A stretch of DNA of 64,000 bases from Sediminibacillus halophilus (GTDB taxonomy: Bacteria > Bacillota > Bacilli > Bacillales > Amphibacillaceae). The DNA lies in assembly GCF_900103695.1 (NCBI RefSeq), contig NZ_FNHF01000001.1:1150961-1214960 (forward strand), written 5' to 3'. Below are positions 1 through 7,885 of the stretch, piece after piece (within the stretch, counting starts at the first letter, position 1; the number at the start of each line of letters is the position of its first letter). The notes below the pieces were generated by a model that saw nothing but the letters and a program-made list of their open reading frames with translations, ran no database searches and had not been told where the DNA came from. Both the position numbers and the translations under genes were made by a program.

Positions 1-815
1 ACATCTTAACGCGGGCGGGGATTTCCAAAGGGACTTTTTATAATTATTTTGCATCAAAAAACGAGTGCGTACTCGTTATTTTAGAGAGAGCCCGTTATGA
101 AGCTAGCTTACAAAGACAGGAAATGCTAGCTGGTAACGACCCTACTGATATCGAGTTGTTGATCAAGCAGATATCCGTTCTATTAAACATCAATCATCAG
201 CAAAACCTCATTGCTGTGTACAATTCGATTCTCCATTCCGGTGACAAAGAATTGAAAAAAATGATTTCCCTGCATCGACTAAATGAACATGAATGGCTGG
301 CCGAGCGTTTCACCGATGTTTTCGGGGAACACGTACGGCCATACTCCTATGAAGCAGCTGTCTTGTTTTACGGAATGATGCAACATATCTCCATTACTTG
401 GCGAATGACGCACGATGCCCCACTAGATCCGATAAAAGCGGCAAGGAAGATTATTCAGTATATAAAAGAAATCCTTCCAGTCATGGTAAGGGAAAAAACA
501 GCACTTCTAGATTTGGAAGCAATGGAAATGTTGAAGAATAAGATTGAAATTCATCGGGTACCAAAAGGGGACATTCTTCACTTATTAGGTAGATTGAGAC
601 AGGATATCAGAACAAGGACGAAACAAACGCCAAAAAACATGATCGATTTGGCGGATGTCTTGTTTGAAGAGCTTTCTGCCGACAACATCCGAAATGCGGT
701 TATTGAATCACTGCTCCGGCCGTTCTACAAAGCTTTTGAAGATACTCCTTTTGCCAATGAAGCCAGAGAAATCGCTGCTAAAACGAGCCAATTTTTAAAA
801 TCCACAGGGAAGTAA
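1..815 (+). CDS. TetR/AcrR-family transcriptional regulator, 5' end outside the window
   Basis: The reading frame is open from position 3, well before the first ATG at 123, and the upstream part encodes the classic TetR recognition helix (GISKGTFYNYF, roughly codons 6 to 16 of the visible part). The gene therefore starts outside the window, and the ATG at 123 is an internal Met. About 270 residues are visible; the rest is the helical ligand-binding and dimerisation domain, too variable to name an inducer. It ends with TAA at 813-815 and faces a minus-strand operon. Target genes cannot be read from this side. Confidence 0.9.
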   Translation, partial: ILTRAGISKGTFYNYFASKNECVLVILERARYEASLQRQEMLAGNDPTDIELLIKQISVLLNINHQQNLIAVYNSILHSGDKELKKMISLHRLNEHEWLAERFTDVFGEHVRPYSYEAAVLFYGMMQHISITWRMTHDAPLDPIKAARKIIQYIKEILPVMVREKTALLDLEAMEMLKNKIEIHRVPKGDILHLLGRLRQDIRTRTKQTPKNMIDLADVLFEELSADNIRNAVIESLLRPFYKAFEDTPFANEAREIAAKTSQFLKSTGK

Positions 816-911
816 ACAGTATGAATTTTGCACAAGCTTTGAAGCCTAAGTCGCAGATAAAAGAGGATAATGCAATTAGCGTTCATTAGTTACAAACACG
901 AACAGCAAACG

Positions 912-947
912 CAAACCCGTTTGGCACTTTTTTTTCAAACGGGTTTC
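912..947. terminator. Inverted repeat between convergent genes
   Basis: An 11 bp perfect stem (AAACCCGTTTG, positions 913-923, pairing with 936-946) lies between the end of the TetR gene and the end of the minus-strand SEDS gene. The loop carries a run of eight T on the plus strand. No good T tract follows either arm, so it is a weak or shared terminator. Confidence 0.5.
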
Positions 948-953
948 GTCATT

Positions 954-2192
954 TCATTCCATGTTGATTGCATTGAAAATCGATTTTCGTCGATAAACAC
1001 TAAGCACGAGTCCAAGCACGATGGCATTAAGTTCAATCGGAAAAGAACCATAGCTGATGAATGGCAACGATACACCTACAAGCGGGAAAAAACCCAAAAC
1101 CATACCTAGGTTGTAGAATATTTGGAAGGCAAGTAAGCTCACTCCACCCCCGATCAGTACTTTTCCCAATGGATCATTGACACGCGGGAAAATAAACAGC
1201 ATTCTTGCCAGAAGTCCAAAAAGCACGATTAATGTGAATAATCCGGCCAGCCAACCAAACTGTTGAATGATGGTTACAAGGGCAAAATCTGTATGAGCTT
1301 CCGGCACAGCTGCAGTTCGATTCCCTTCTCCCATCCACAGCCATTTTGCATTGGTAAGCACTTCTTGAATATTGGAATAAACAAACGTTGTTTCCTGGGT
1401 ATGTTCTCCTGTAACGTACGTTTTCAGCCGTGCTGCTAAACTGATAACTAGTCCAGAAGCCCCCATTATGAGTAAATATATTTTTTTAAGTCGAGCCATC
1501 TCAGCCCAGACAATCATGCCTATAAGGATAAATGAACAGAAGAGCATCGCCAAAACATTTCCAATAAACGCAAACAACAAAAATGGAATCAGAAAGAAAA
1601 TGCAAAGGATAAGTCCATTCATTCTTTTATCCTTTAAAAACCCGGTCCAGCTAATGAAAAAGAATGGAATCGTATCCAGAATGTTAAAAACGAGCGGCCC
1701 CAGTTCGACGGAAGGGAAGCCGTTTACGTAAGCAGTTGGAAAAAGGATCAAAAAGACTAACAAAAACAGTCCACCAAGATAACTTGCCCATCGAAACTTG
1801 ACTATTTTAGAATAGTCAACCAGTATCAATCCACCAGTAATCACTAACCCAACTATTGTGTAGATAATCTTATGAGGCACGAATCCTAAATTCTCGTCCA
1901 TCGCCAACAATGGTAAAAAGCCTAAACAGAGAGCCATCATCAATAGAACTGCTATCCACCAATCAACTTTGGGCCGGTGCAGTTTTTTCAACTCTTTCCC
2001 TAATGTAACAGGATTCCCCATCTGGGCAACCGCTTTTTCTTCTGCAGCCTCTTCGCTCTTTCCTGATGTTATAAAACGTTGTTTCTCTTTATCAATATGG
2101 TGCTCAAGCTCGGTCATAATCATTTTTCGGATAGACGGTGATCTTATCTCTTTCACAACGGTTTCAAGAAATCTTTTTCTATAGTTATTCAT
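954..2192 (-). CDS. SEDS (FtsW/RodA/SpoVE) family protein with HAAS-like N-terminal domain
   Basis: 412 residues. Residues 1-75 form a soluble helical segment with the pattern of HAAS/permease-prefix domains (EEAAEEKAVAQMGNP), which are usually found with PadR regulators. From about residue 78 onward it is a polytopic SEDS protein. The HTD motif with the presumed catalytic Asp near residue 302 and the late PFISYG motif are both present, so glycosyltransferase activity on lipid II is plausible. It is the last gene of a three-gene operon: its ATG lies inside the 3' end of the PadR-like gene (8 bp overlap). Being controlled by its own ECF sigma factor suggests a role under envelope stress rather than in routine division or elongation. 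The substrate and partner PBP are unknown. Confidence 0.82.
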   Translation of the reverse strand: MNNYRKRFLETVVKEIRSPSIRKMIMTELEHHIDKEKQRFITSGKSEEAAEEKAVAQMGNPVTLGKELKKLHRPKVDWWIAVLLMMALCLGFLPLLAMDENLGFVPHKIIYTIVGLVITGGLILVDYSKIVKFRWASYLGGLFLLVFLILFPTAYVNGFPSVELGPLVFNILDTIPFFFISWTGFLKDKRMNGLILCIFFLIPFLLFAFIGNVLAMLFCSFILIGMIVWAEMARLKKIYLLIMGASGLVISLAARLKTYVTGEHTQETTFVYSNIQEVLTNAKWLWMGEGNRTAAVPEAHTDFALVTIIQQFGWLAGLFTLIVLFGLLARMLFIFPRVNDPLGKVLIGGGVSLLAFQIFYNLGMVLGFFPLVGVSLPFISYGSFPIELNAIVLGLVLSVYRRKSIFNAINME

Positions 2193-2601
2193 TAGCTGTC
2201 ACTTCCAGCCATAACTTCAAATCTCCCTGTTTAATAACATTCCTTTCCCTTCTAGCCAAAAGGCGCTTTCCTCTCCGGTTCAATTGATACCGTTTTTCTC
2301 CCTTCTCATTCCAGTTGGCTGCCAAATATCCTTTTAGTTCAAGTCTGTGAAGCGTGGTATAAAGAAATCCTTCGTTATTATCGAATTTTTTTATTCCCCT
2401 TGCCCGGAGTAGTTTTGCTAGTTGAACACCCGTCTTCTCCTTGACAAGCAGCTGTAATACAGCTCGAAAAACATCCTCCTCTTTCTTCTCTTCCTTTTCT
2501 ATTACTTGGAAGACGGCACTTCTGTGACGTTCCGAAAAATCCAAATCCTTGAAGATCGTTTTGTCCATGTGGTTTTTCAGTTTACTCAGCCTTTTCTCCA
2601 A
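2185..2601 (-). CDS. PadR-like winged-helix regulator
   Basis: About 138 residues when started at the TTG at 2601, which sits 8 nt after a GGGAGG box; an in-frame TTG at 2610 abuts that box and is less likely. The second half has a PadR winged helix (GFLYTTLHRLELKGYL, followed by the wing EKGEKRYQLNRRGKRLL). The first 55 residues are charged and helical. It lies between an ECF sigma gene and a HAAS-SEDS gene, with its ribosome binding site inside the sigma gene. PadR proteins often pair with HAAS membrane proteins, so it may sense or regulate the SEDS partner or tune the sigma operon. Function is inferred. Confidence 0.75.
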   Translation of the reverse strand: MEKRLSKLKNHMDKTIFKDLDFSERHRSAVFQVIEKEEKKEEDVFRAVLQLLVKEKTGVQLAKLLRARGIKKFDNNEGFLYTTLHRLELKGYLAANWNEKGEKRYQLNRRGKRLLARRERNVIKQGDLKLWLEVTANE

Positions 2602-2606
2602 ATTGT

Positions 2607-3137
2607 TCAACCTCCCAACTTTTTTCGCAGCAATTTTTTTGCTTTTCTTAATCGCGTCTTCACCGTATTGACGTTTTTCCCGGTTAAAGTCGATATCTCG
2701 TTCAGTGGCAAGTCCTCATAATAAAACAAATAAATCACTTCTCTGTATTTCACCGGAAGTTCCATGACAGCTCCCATAAGCTGTTGACCCTCACTGTTTT
2801 GGATAACTTTCTTTTCTACGTCATCAGGACTGGTGCTTTTCTGGAAATTATCGGATCCATCGGTGAAAACATTTCTGATATACCAGCTCTTCAAATAATC
2901 TTTACAATGATTAATGGCAATTCTCCACAACCAAGTCTTCATTTTTGATTTTCCATCGTATGTATGAAGCTTCTTGTAACATTTTATAAAGATTTCTTGT
3001 GTTAAATCCTCAGCAGCTCCTGTATCCTTCACATAAGAATAAGCAAGCTGCAAAATATCCTGGCCATAATTTTGCATGAGTTGATCGACTAGTTCTTTTC
3101 TATCCTCTATTACATCTTCTGCTGTGTATTCTTCCAA
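2607..3137 (-). CDS. ECF sigma-70 family RNA polymerase sigma factor
   Basis: 176 residues from the TTG at 3137, 8 nt after GGGAGG; the in-frame GTG at 3146 overlaps that box. Region 2 (GAAEDLTQEIFIKCY, then MKTWLWRIAINHCKDYL) and region 4 (LPVKYREVIYLFYYEDLPLNEIS followed by NTVKTRLRKAKK) are both complete, with no extra domain, which is the minimal ECF layout. No conventional anti-sigma gene follows; the next genes are PadR-like and HAAS-SEDS. An ECF-type promoter precedes it, suggesting autoregulation. Confidence 0.92.
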   Translation of the reverse strand: MEEYTAEDVIEDRKELVDQLMQNYGQDILQLAYSYVKDTGAAEDLTQEIFIKCYKKLHTYDGKSKMKTWLWRIAINHCKDYLKSWYIRNVFTDGSDNFQKSTSPDDVEKKVIQNSEGQQLMGAVMELPVKYREVIYLFYYEDLPLNEISTLTGKNVNTVKTRLRKAKKLLRKKLGG

Positions 3138-3161
3138 TTTGATCACCTCCCTGTTATTTTA

Positions 3162-3188
3162 GACGAGAACCAACACAGTCAGGTTTTC
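3162..3188 (-). promoter_or_regulatory. ECF-type autoregulatory promoter of the sigma-PadR-SEDS operon
   Basis: Read on the minus strand: GAAAAC with its AAC at 3185-3183, a 17 nt spacer, then CGTC at 3165-3162 followed by TAAAA. This fits the AAC / CGTC pattern of Bacillus ECF promoters and lies just before the sigma gene's ribosome binding site. The second ECF operon in this window has the same spacing and the same GTCTAAAA end. Confidence 0.6.
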
Positions 3189-3206
3189 TTTTTAACAGCC
3201 TTTAAC

Positions 3207-3245
3207 AAAAAAGCGGCATCACCCTAAAAGGAATGCCGCTTTTTG
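3207..3245 (-). terminator. Rho-independent terminator of the GNAT gene
   Basis: Stem AAAAAGCGGCAT / ATGCCGCTTTTT around an AT-rich loop. On the minus strand the stem is followed by T6, so it ends transcription of the acetyltransferase gene before the ECF promoter. Confidence 0.85.
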
Positions 3246-3260
3246 CTTACTAGTTATTTA

Positions 3261-3758
3261 CTAATAATACAACCAATAGATCGAATCATCCGTTTGAATC
3301 GTCGGTTGAAAACCTATCTTCTCCAATACACGAATGGAAGCCGAATTGTCCGGACTACAACTGGCCATTACCTTTTTAACCCCAGGTTGATTGAGTCCCC
3401 ATTCTACCATTGCTTTCCCCATTTCCGTGGCAAATCCCTTTCCGCGGCAACTGGGAATGATGCTGTAACCTAAATCAATCACTCCTTCTTCATTTGGACC
3501 ACCTTTAAATCCCATATCCCCCACAATTTTCTTGTTCGTTTTATCGACTATCAACCCTTCCCAATCATTTTCAGATGGAAAGTCCCGAAAACGTTCAATC
3601 TTATATGGAAATAGGTTTTTATAGACTTCCAACGGCCACTCGGCTCCTGTGTCGAACGGGACAATTCGTTCAAGCTCTTGTCCTCCTTTTAACACAGCAG
3701 CCATCATATCAGCTGTCAGCGTATGCATTTCCAACCTCTCCGTTTTAAATTCCGGCAT
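3261..3758 (-). CDS. GNAT-family N-acetyltransferase (RimJ/RimL-like)
   Basis: 165 residues, start ATG preceded by GGGAGGGAG. It opens with the MPEFKTERLEMHTLT strand typical of RimJ/RimL-type acetyltransferases. The acetyl-CoA pyrophosphate loop is at about residues 105-112 (CRGKGFATEM), and the C-terminal NSASIRVLEKIGF segment is standard for the family. The substrate (N-terminal amine or a small molecule) cannot be told. It is a single gene with its own terminator. Confidence 0.85.
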   Translation of the reverse strand: MPEFKTERLEMHTLTADMMAAVLKGGQELERIVPFDTGAEWPLEVYKNLFPYKIERFRDFPSENDWEGLIVDKTNKKIVGDMGFKGGPNEEGVIDLGYSIIPSCRGKGFATEMGKAMVEWGLNQPGVKKVMASCSPDNSASIRVLEKIGFQPTIQTDDSIYWLYY

Positions 3759-3911
3759 ATGTATATCTCCCTCCCTTTGTATCTATCAACTAAACTCTGT
3801 GTTAACAAACTAGGATTATTCACTCATTACACCATAAATTCCATCGTTGTACCAATCAGGCAGTTTTGTTATCCCATATCCTATAATATACGTCAGTAAA
3901 GGAGGATGCTT

Positions 3912-4124
3912 ATGATTTGTTCTACCTGGCAGCCACGCTGGAGAGAAATATGCCAGCCGCCTTGTCAGCCATGCTGTCCGACGCCGCCAGAACCCGAGCC
4001 AGAACAACCTGATGGAGGTTGGGGTTTGATTACCATTATCATTCTGGCACTTTTCATTTTGTTACTAGCCATCTTATTTGGCATAATCAGCTTTGGGACA
4101 GGGCTAATCTGCCGTAAGTGCTAA
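3912..4124 (+). CDS. Small Cys/Pro-rich single-span membrane protein of unknown function
   Basis: 70 residues when started at the ATG at 3912, 6 nt after GGAGG (an ATG at 3906 touches the box). The first half is rich in Trp, Pro and Cys (CQPPCQPCCPTPPEPEPEQP). One long hydrophobic helix follows (about residues 38-64), and the protein ends with CRKC. The layout recalls small sporulation membrane proteins of Bacillaceae, but I do not recognise the family. A TATAAT lies at 3882-3887 and a SigK-like CATATCCTA overlaps it at 3875-3883, so sporulation expression is possible but unproven. Confidence 0.6.
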   Translation: MICSTWQPRWREICQPPCQPCCPTPPEPEPEQPDGGWGLITIIILALFILLLAILFGIISFGTGLICRKC

Positions 4125-4130
4125 GAATAG

Positions 4131-4161
4131 AGAAAGGAAGCTTCTTAACTGCTTCCTTTCT
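4131..4161. terminator. Bidirectional terminator-like hairpin
   Basis: An 11 bp perfect stem AGAAAGGAAGC / GCTTCCTTTCT with a 9 nt loop between the small membrane protein gene and the convergent methyltransferase gene. T tracts are modest on both sides. Confidence 0.65.
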
Positions 4162-4195
4162 AACAAATTATCCTCTCAAGAAGATTATCACCGAG

Positions 4196-4981
4196 TCACT
4201 TGATAGCCATTTTAATAGTCAATCCCACTTGTTCCTGGAATACTCCGGCAGGATTCGTGAAGAGCAATACTTCCCTCGCTTCTGTTTCAAATTCCTTCTC
4301 TTTATTACCGAGAAAGCGTTTCGCTCCGTAAGAGGTTGAATACAGATTTCCGATGATAGTTTCAACTGTCCAAGCCACTTGATAAGACGGAAGCCGGTGA
4401 ACTTCTAAATCGAAATCTGAATCTTTAATGATTGTTTCATAGCTCCGATCGGGATGTCGATAAGTAGTATTTCCAGCCCTCCGTTCTTTTCCATACCAGC
4501 GGGTCACCACTTCCTTGAATTTTCTTTTCCACAATTCCTCTGAACTGTCTGGGTTATGAGCATCGATTAATGCTATTCCCCCTCCTTTATTTAGTAACGG
4601 ATATAATAGTTCCAATGTCTTCTCGCGTTCCATCCAGTGAAATGCTTTGGCAATGATTGCTAACTGAAAAAATCCCTCGTTATGTTGTTGAATATACTCC
4701 TGCAAATCACCATGGATCCAATCAATGCTTCCATATCGTAATTTTTGATGAAGCAATTTTGCTTCCAAAATCATATCCTCATCTGTATCCAGTCCAACAA
4801 TTCTGCTACACCAATCACTAAAGCGGGTTGTCAGTTGACCAGTCCCACAACCTATATCAAGCAATCGCTGTTCGCCATTCAAGGAAAAACGCTGCACTAA
4901 GTATCGAACGAGCGTGGAAGGATACATAGGTCTGTATTTTGCATAATAGGTCGCCGTTCCTTTGAAAAGATTTTCCCCCAT
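4196..4981 (-). CDS. Class I SAM-dependent methyltransferase
   Basis: 261 residues. The SAM-binding motif I is LLDIGCGTGQLT at about residues 39-50, with acidic motif II GLDTDED about 20 residues later. The FHWMER segment is seen in methyltransferase type 11 / trans-aconitate methyltransferase-like proteins. The start ATG at 4981 has only a weak GGTGA box. The substrate is not predictable. It lies downstream of the second ECF operon but is separated from it by a terminator. Confidence 0.8.
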   Translation of the reverse strand: MGENLFKGTATYYAKYRPMYPSTLVRYLVQRFSLNGEQRLLDIGCGTGQLTTRFSDWCSRIVGLDTDEDMILEAKLLHQKLRYGSIDWIHGDLQEYIQQHNEGFFQLAIIAKAFHWMEREKTLELLYPLLNKGGGIALIDAHNPDSSEELWKRKFKEVVTRWYGKERRAGNTTYRHPDRSYETIIKDSDFDLEVHRLPSYQVAWTVETIIGNLYSTSYGAKRFLGNKEKEFETEAREVLLFTNPAGVFQEQVGLTIKMAIK

Positions 4982-5057
4982 TCGTAGTCACCACATTTCA
5001 CGCTTATTAAAATTCCATCCTTTATTAAAGGTTCTCTGCTTGTCGGAGTATCACCTG

Positions 5058-5096
5058 CAAAAAAAGCGCTTCTGAAATAAATCAGAAACGCTTCTT
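5058..5096 (-). terminator. Terminator of the sigma/anti-sigma operon
   Basis: On the minus strand a stem AAGCGTTTCTGA / TCAGAAGCGCTT with short AT loop and one unpaired base is followed by a run of T. It starts a few nt after the stop codon at 5103. Confidence 0.85.
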
Positions 5097-5102
5097 CCAT
5101 AA

Positions 5103-6167
5103 TTAGTGGTTCAATATTTTCTCATCCTTACTATAAATATTAATGACGTATTCATCATCCTTCACATTTTCTTTCACTTCATCCGATTCAATAAATTGCC
5201 GGGCTTCCTTTTCAATCTCGGCTGCCAGTTCTTTAGCATCTTTTTGATCAGCCTCAATCGAAGTCCTGATGGAGAACGTAAGTGGGGATGGATAAAAGGA
5301 ATAAGCAAATCCTTCGACTTTAAGCTCTTCCATTCCGATTAATCCTTGTCCCATCGCACTAATGACAGGCATCCACCTTTGCTCCGCTTTTTGTTTTTCC
5401 GGATCTATTTTATATACTTTTATTTTGAAATCGCCTAATTCAGTCTCCTCAGCCAAATCCCTTGCGATTGCTTTCATTTCATCTATGCGGGTTTCCGTAA
5501 TAGGAATTTCCAATGGAATAAATCGTTCTATGTCATTGATTCTAACGTTTGCCGAAAGAATCTCATACCCCTCTTTTTCCATCTTTTCGAGAATGGCTTT
5601 TTGAAGTTGCTGACTTTGCTCCTGATACGCTTCCATCTGCTTTATTTGGTCCGTTGTCATCTCTGACTCGGGATCTACTGGTTCTTTGTGTAAGGTTATA
5701 TCCACCTTATAGGCATCAACTCCCTTTGCCTCAAGAAGGTTGATGGCCTTTCGTTTCACTTCTTCTTTGACTTCTTTATAATAGCTTTCCGAACCATCTA
5801 TTTCTACTCCGATTGTTTTGGTTCTTACATGCAGGCTGGCTCCACCAACCTTATAGCCCTCATCTTGCAATTCATCAACTATGGAGCCCACTAAAGAAGA
5901 GTCAGAACCTTTTTCGAACAGTCCATTCAAAACCGGAATTTGTGCAAGGACGTTAGCTATGGTAGGAGAAGTAAATGCAGAACCTATTAACAGACCTATG
6001 AGAATGACTGCTACTGAAATGAAATAAAATACTTTCTTTCCTAATCCTTGTTTTTTTGGCTTGACTTGCAACTTTTCAAAAACCCTGTCTTCAATACTTT
6101 TAGCTGTATCATTCGAGAAATAATGATCGTAATAGTAACTTTTCGTCTCTTTTAACTTCTTATCCAT
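5103..6167 (-). CDS. Membrane-anchored anti-sigma factor candidate (DUF4179/DUF4030-like)
   Basis: 354 residues. The first 45 residues are cytoplasmic, followed by one membrane helix (about 46-66, FYFISVAVILIGLLIGSAF). Right after it comes SPTIANVLAQIPVLNGLFE, the signature found after the helix in DUF4179-type proteins. The long extracytoplasmic part is charged and seems to contain two or three related alpha/beta units (REEVKRKAINLLEAKG, IARDLAEET, LAAEIEKEARQFIES), resembling DUF4030; both family names are from memory. It starts 6 nt after the sigma gene stop. The topology is that of an ECF anti-sigma, but a zinc-binding HxxxCxxC motif is absent. Confidence 0.7.
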   Translation of the reverse strand: MDKKLKETKSYYYDHYFSNDTAKSIEDRVFEKLQVKPKKQGLGKKVFYFISVAVILIGLLIGSAFTSPTIANVLAQIPVLNGLFEKGSDSSLVGSIVDELQDEGYKVGGASLHVRTKTIGVEIDGSESYYKEVKEEVKRKAINLLEAKGVDAYKVDITLHKEPVDPESEMTTDQIKQMEAYQEQSQQLQKAILEKMEKEGYEILSANVRINDIERFIPLEIPITETRIDEMKAIARDLAEETELGDFKIKVYKIDPEKQKAEQRWMPVISAMGQGLIGMEELKVEGFAYSFYPSPLTFSIRTSIEADQKDAKELAAEIEKEARQFIESDEVKENVKDDEYVINIYSKDEKILNH

Positions 6168-6173
6168 TCAGGA

Positions 6174-6743
6174 TCACTCTCCTATTTGAGAAGTTAACAC
6201 TCGTTTTAATCTTTCTCTCCCTCGGACTAGTCTGGTTCGAACAGTATTGGAATTAATAGCAAGGGAAACTGCAATTTCCTCCACCTTTTGTTCGTGAAAA
6301 TAATACAGAATGAGGATTTCCCGATATTTAATCGGGAGCGAGAAGATACTTTGCAAAACCTCTTCCCGTTGGTCTTGTTTTAGATAAGATACTTCAGGAC
6401 TTTCGCTGCGCTTAGATGGTTCAAAAAATTGCCACGGCTGCATAAGGATGGCTAGTTTATTTTTTCTTAAGACGTCTTTTGATGTATTTGCTGTAATCCG
6501 ATACAGCCAGGTGGATAACGAGGCCTCACCCCGATATTGATTTAAGTTCTGATAACACTTTATAAAAACTTCCTGCGATATGTCTTCTGCCATACCATGG
6601 TCTTGTACAAAGGAATAGGCAAGCAAGAAAACTTTTTGTGAATAGGAAGCCATTAGTTCTTTCAGTAATTGCTCTTTCTCTTGTTCATTTAAATGAACTT
6701 TCTCTTGGTTAAACGGTATTGGAATATCGCGATTATCCCTCAT
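6174..6743 (-). CDS. ECF sigma-70 family RNA polymerase sigma factor
   Basis: 189 residues with start ATG after GGGGGA. It has region 2 (MAEDISQEVFIKCYQNL, then LSTWLYRITANTSKDVL) and region 4 (LPIKYREILILYYFHEQKVEEIA followed by NSNTVRTRLVRGRERLK). It is followed 6 nt later by the membrane anti-sigma candidate, the usual SigW/SigM-type pairing. The upstream ECF promoter suggests it activates itself when the anti-sigma lets go. Target genes are unknown. Confidence 0.92.
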   Translation of the reverse strand: MRDNRDIPIPFNQEKVHLNEQEKEQLLKELMASYSQKVFLLAYSFVQDHGMAEDISQEVFIKCYQNLNQYRGEASLSTWLYRITANTSKDVLRKNKLAILMQPWQFFEPSKRSESPEVSYLKQDQREEVLQSIFSLPIKYREILILYYFHEQKVEEIAVSLAINSNTVRTRLVRGRERLKRVLTSQIGE

Positions 6744-6762
6744 GTGAATCCCCCTTCCAACC

Positions 6763-6794
6763 TTTTAGACTGGCAAATAGATTTTTTTGTTTCA
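6763..6794 (-). promoter_or_regulatory. ECF-type autoregulatory promoter
   Basis: Minus strand: TGAAAC at 6794-6789, a 17 nt spacer that begins with seven A, then AGTCTAAAA at 6771-6763. The A-rich start of the spacer is typical of Bacillus ECF promoters. It lies about 20 nt upstream of the start codon. Confidence 0.65.
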
Positions 6795-6906
6795 TTTTTT
6801 TCCAAACAATTACTAAAAACCCCCTTCATTTGCATGCTTTCAAGCTTATATCTCTGTTGATAGGAAATAGGACATGGTTATCTTTTTAGAAACCTTTTGG
6901 ATAAAA

Positions 6907-6935
6907 GAAAAAGCACCCTGTTAAGGATGCTTTCT
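6907..6935 (-). terminator. Terminator of the SDR gene
   Basis: Minus strand: AGCATCC, short loop, GGGTGCT, then T5C. It sits 7 nt after the SDR stop codon. Confidence 0.75.
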
Positions 6936-6941
6936 GCTTAT

Positions 6942-7778
6942 TTATTTTATTGTAAAGGGTGGAATATAACGTCCGTCCGCATCGGCAAACTGGTATTCCT
7001 GTGCAAGGTCACCAACTTTACATACTCTACCTGTTTTCTTAAAAATATCAGGATCTTCAGCCAAAGCTGTAATGCCCCGGCCAATATAAAACGGGGTTTC
7101 TGTACCTTGTAAATCTTTTGACTGCTGCCAGTTCTCCTCATCTGATTGATGATATTTCAGTACTAATTCCGTTCTCATAAATCCCGGAGAAACAGCAATT
7201 ACTGCGATATTATCTTGCTTTAGCTCTAACGAAAGGCCATAGGCCATGCGCACAATCGTGTTTTTGGCTAAATCATAATAAAAGTGTCCAGTATAATTAC
7301 CATCATCCCAAAAAGTCGTATGGAAAATAACCGCCTCCTGATTTTCCCTCATAAAAGGGACCGCATAATGATTCGTCGCCAATTGGGCACGGACGCCAGC
7401 CGTGAACATCGTATCCCAATGCTCTAAAGGAAGGTCCCAAAAAGGCCCTCCTTCCACCCCCAGATCATGTGCTCCCCAGACATTATTTACTAAAATATCC
7501 AGTTTTCCTTGTTCCCTTCGTATTTGTTCTATTACTGCTGCTGTCTCTTCGTCTTTCGTATGATCGCATCGAATGGCAACCGCCATCCCTCCTGCCTCGA
7601 TAATTTCCTCTGCAGTCTCATCGATAGATCCAGGAAAATTTTGGGTAGAACTACCTCTTAAGCTACGCCCTGTAACATAAACTGTCGCTCCTGCTTTCCC
7701 TAATTCTATTGCGATCCCCCGCCCTGCACCTCTGCTTGCTCCAGTCACCAATGCAATCTTCCCTGTTAACTTTTTCAA
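6942..7778 (-). CDS. Short-chain dehydrogenase/reductase
   Basis: 278 residues, TTG start with AAGGGTG 7 nt upstream. The Rossmann cofactor motif TGASRGAGRG is at about residues 13-22, and the TGRS that follows the second strand favours NADP. LVNNVWG replaces the usual NNAG. The YxxxK active site is Y-DLAK near residue 168. The mid-chain VWGAHDLGVEGGPFWDLPLEHW resembles the oxidoreductase group near human DHRS1; substrate unknown. It is divergent from a WYL-domain regulator that may control it. Confidence 0.85.
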   Translation of the reverse strand: MKKLTGKIALVTGASRGAGRGIAIELGKAGATVYVTGRSLRGSSTQNFPGSIDETAEEIIEAGGMAVAIRCDHTKDEETAAVIEQIRREQGKLDILVNNVWGAHDLGVEGGPFWDLPLEHWDTMFTAGVRAQLATNHYAVPFMRENQEAVIFHTTFWDDGNYTGHFYYDLAKNTIVRMAYGLSLELKQDNIAVIAVSPGFMRTELVLKYHQSDEENWQQSKDLQGTETPFYIGRGITALAEDPDIFKKTGRVCKVGDLAQEYQFADADGRYIPPFTIK

Positions 7779-7885
7779 ATCACTACACCCTTTCTATAAA
7801 AAGATGTATTCATTGTAAACAAGCTATCTTGACAACCTCTGTCATATTTCATTAAATAATCTGTATACATGGAAAGTTGGTGAAC

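Noticed and set aside
870-1109. Plus-strand open frame over the end of the SEDS gene
   Set aside because: It lies opposite the conserved 3' end of the SEDS gene, crosses the hairpin at 912-947, and its product has no domain or ribosome binding site.
4118-4339. Plus-strand open frame of 73 codons after the small Cys-rich gene
   Set aside because: Starts inside the stop region of the previous gene, runs through a hairpin and lies antisense to the C-terminus of the methyltransferase gene.
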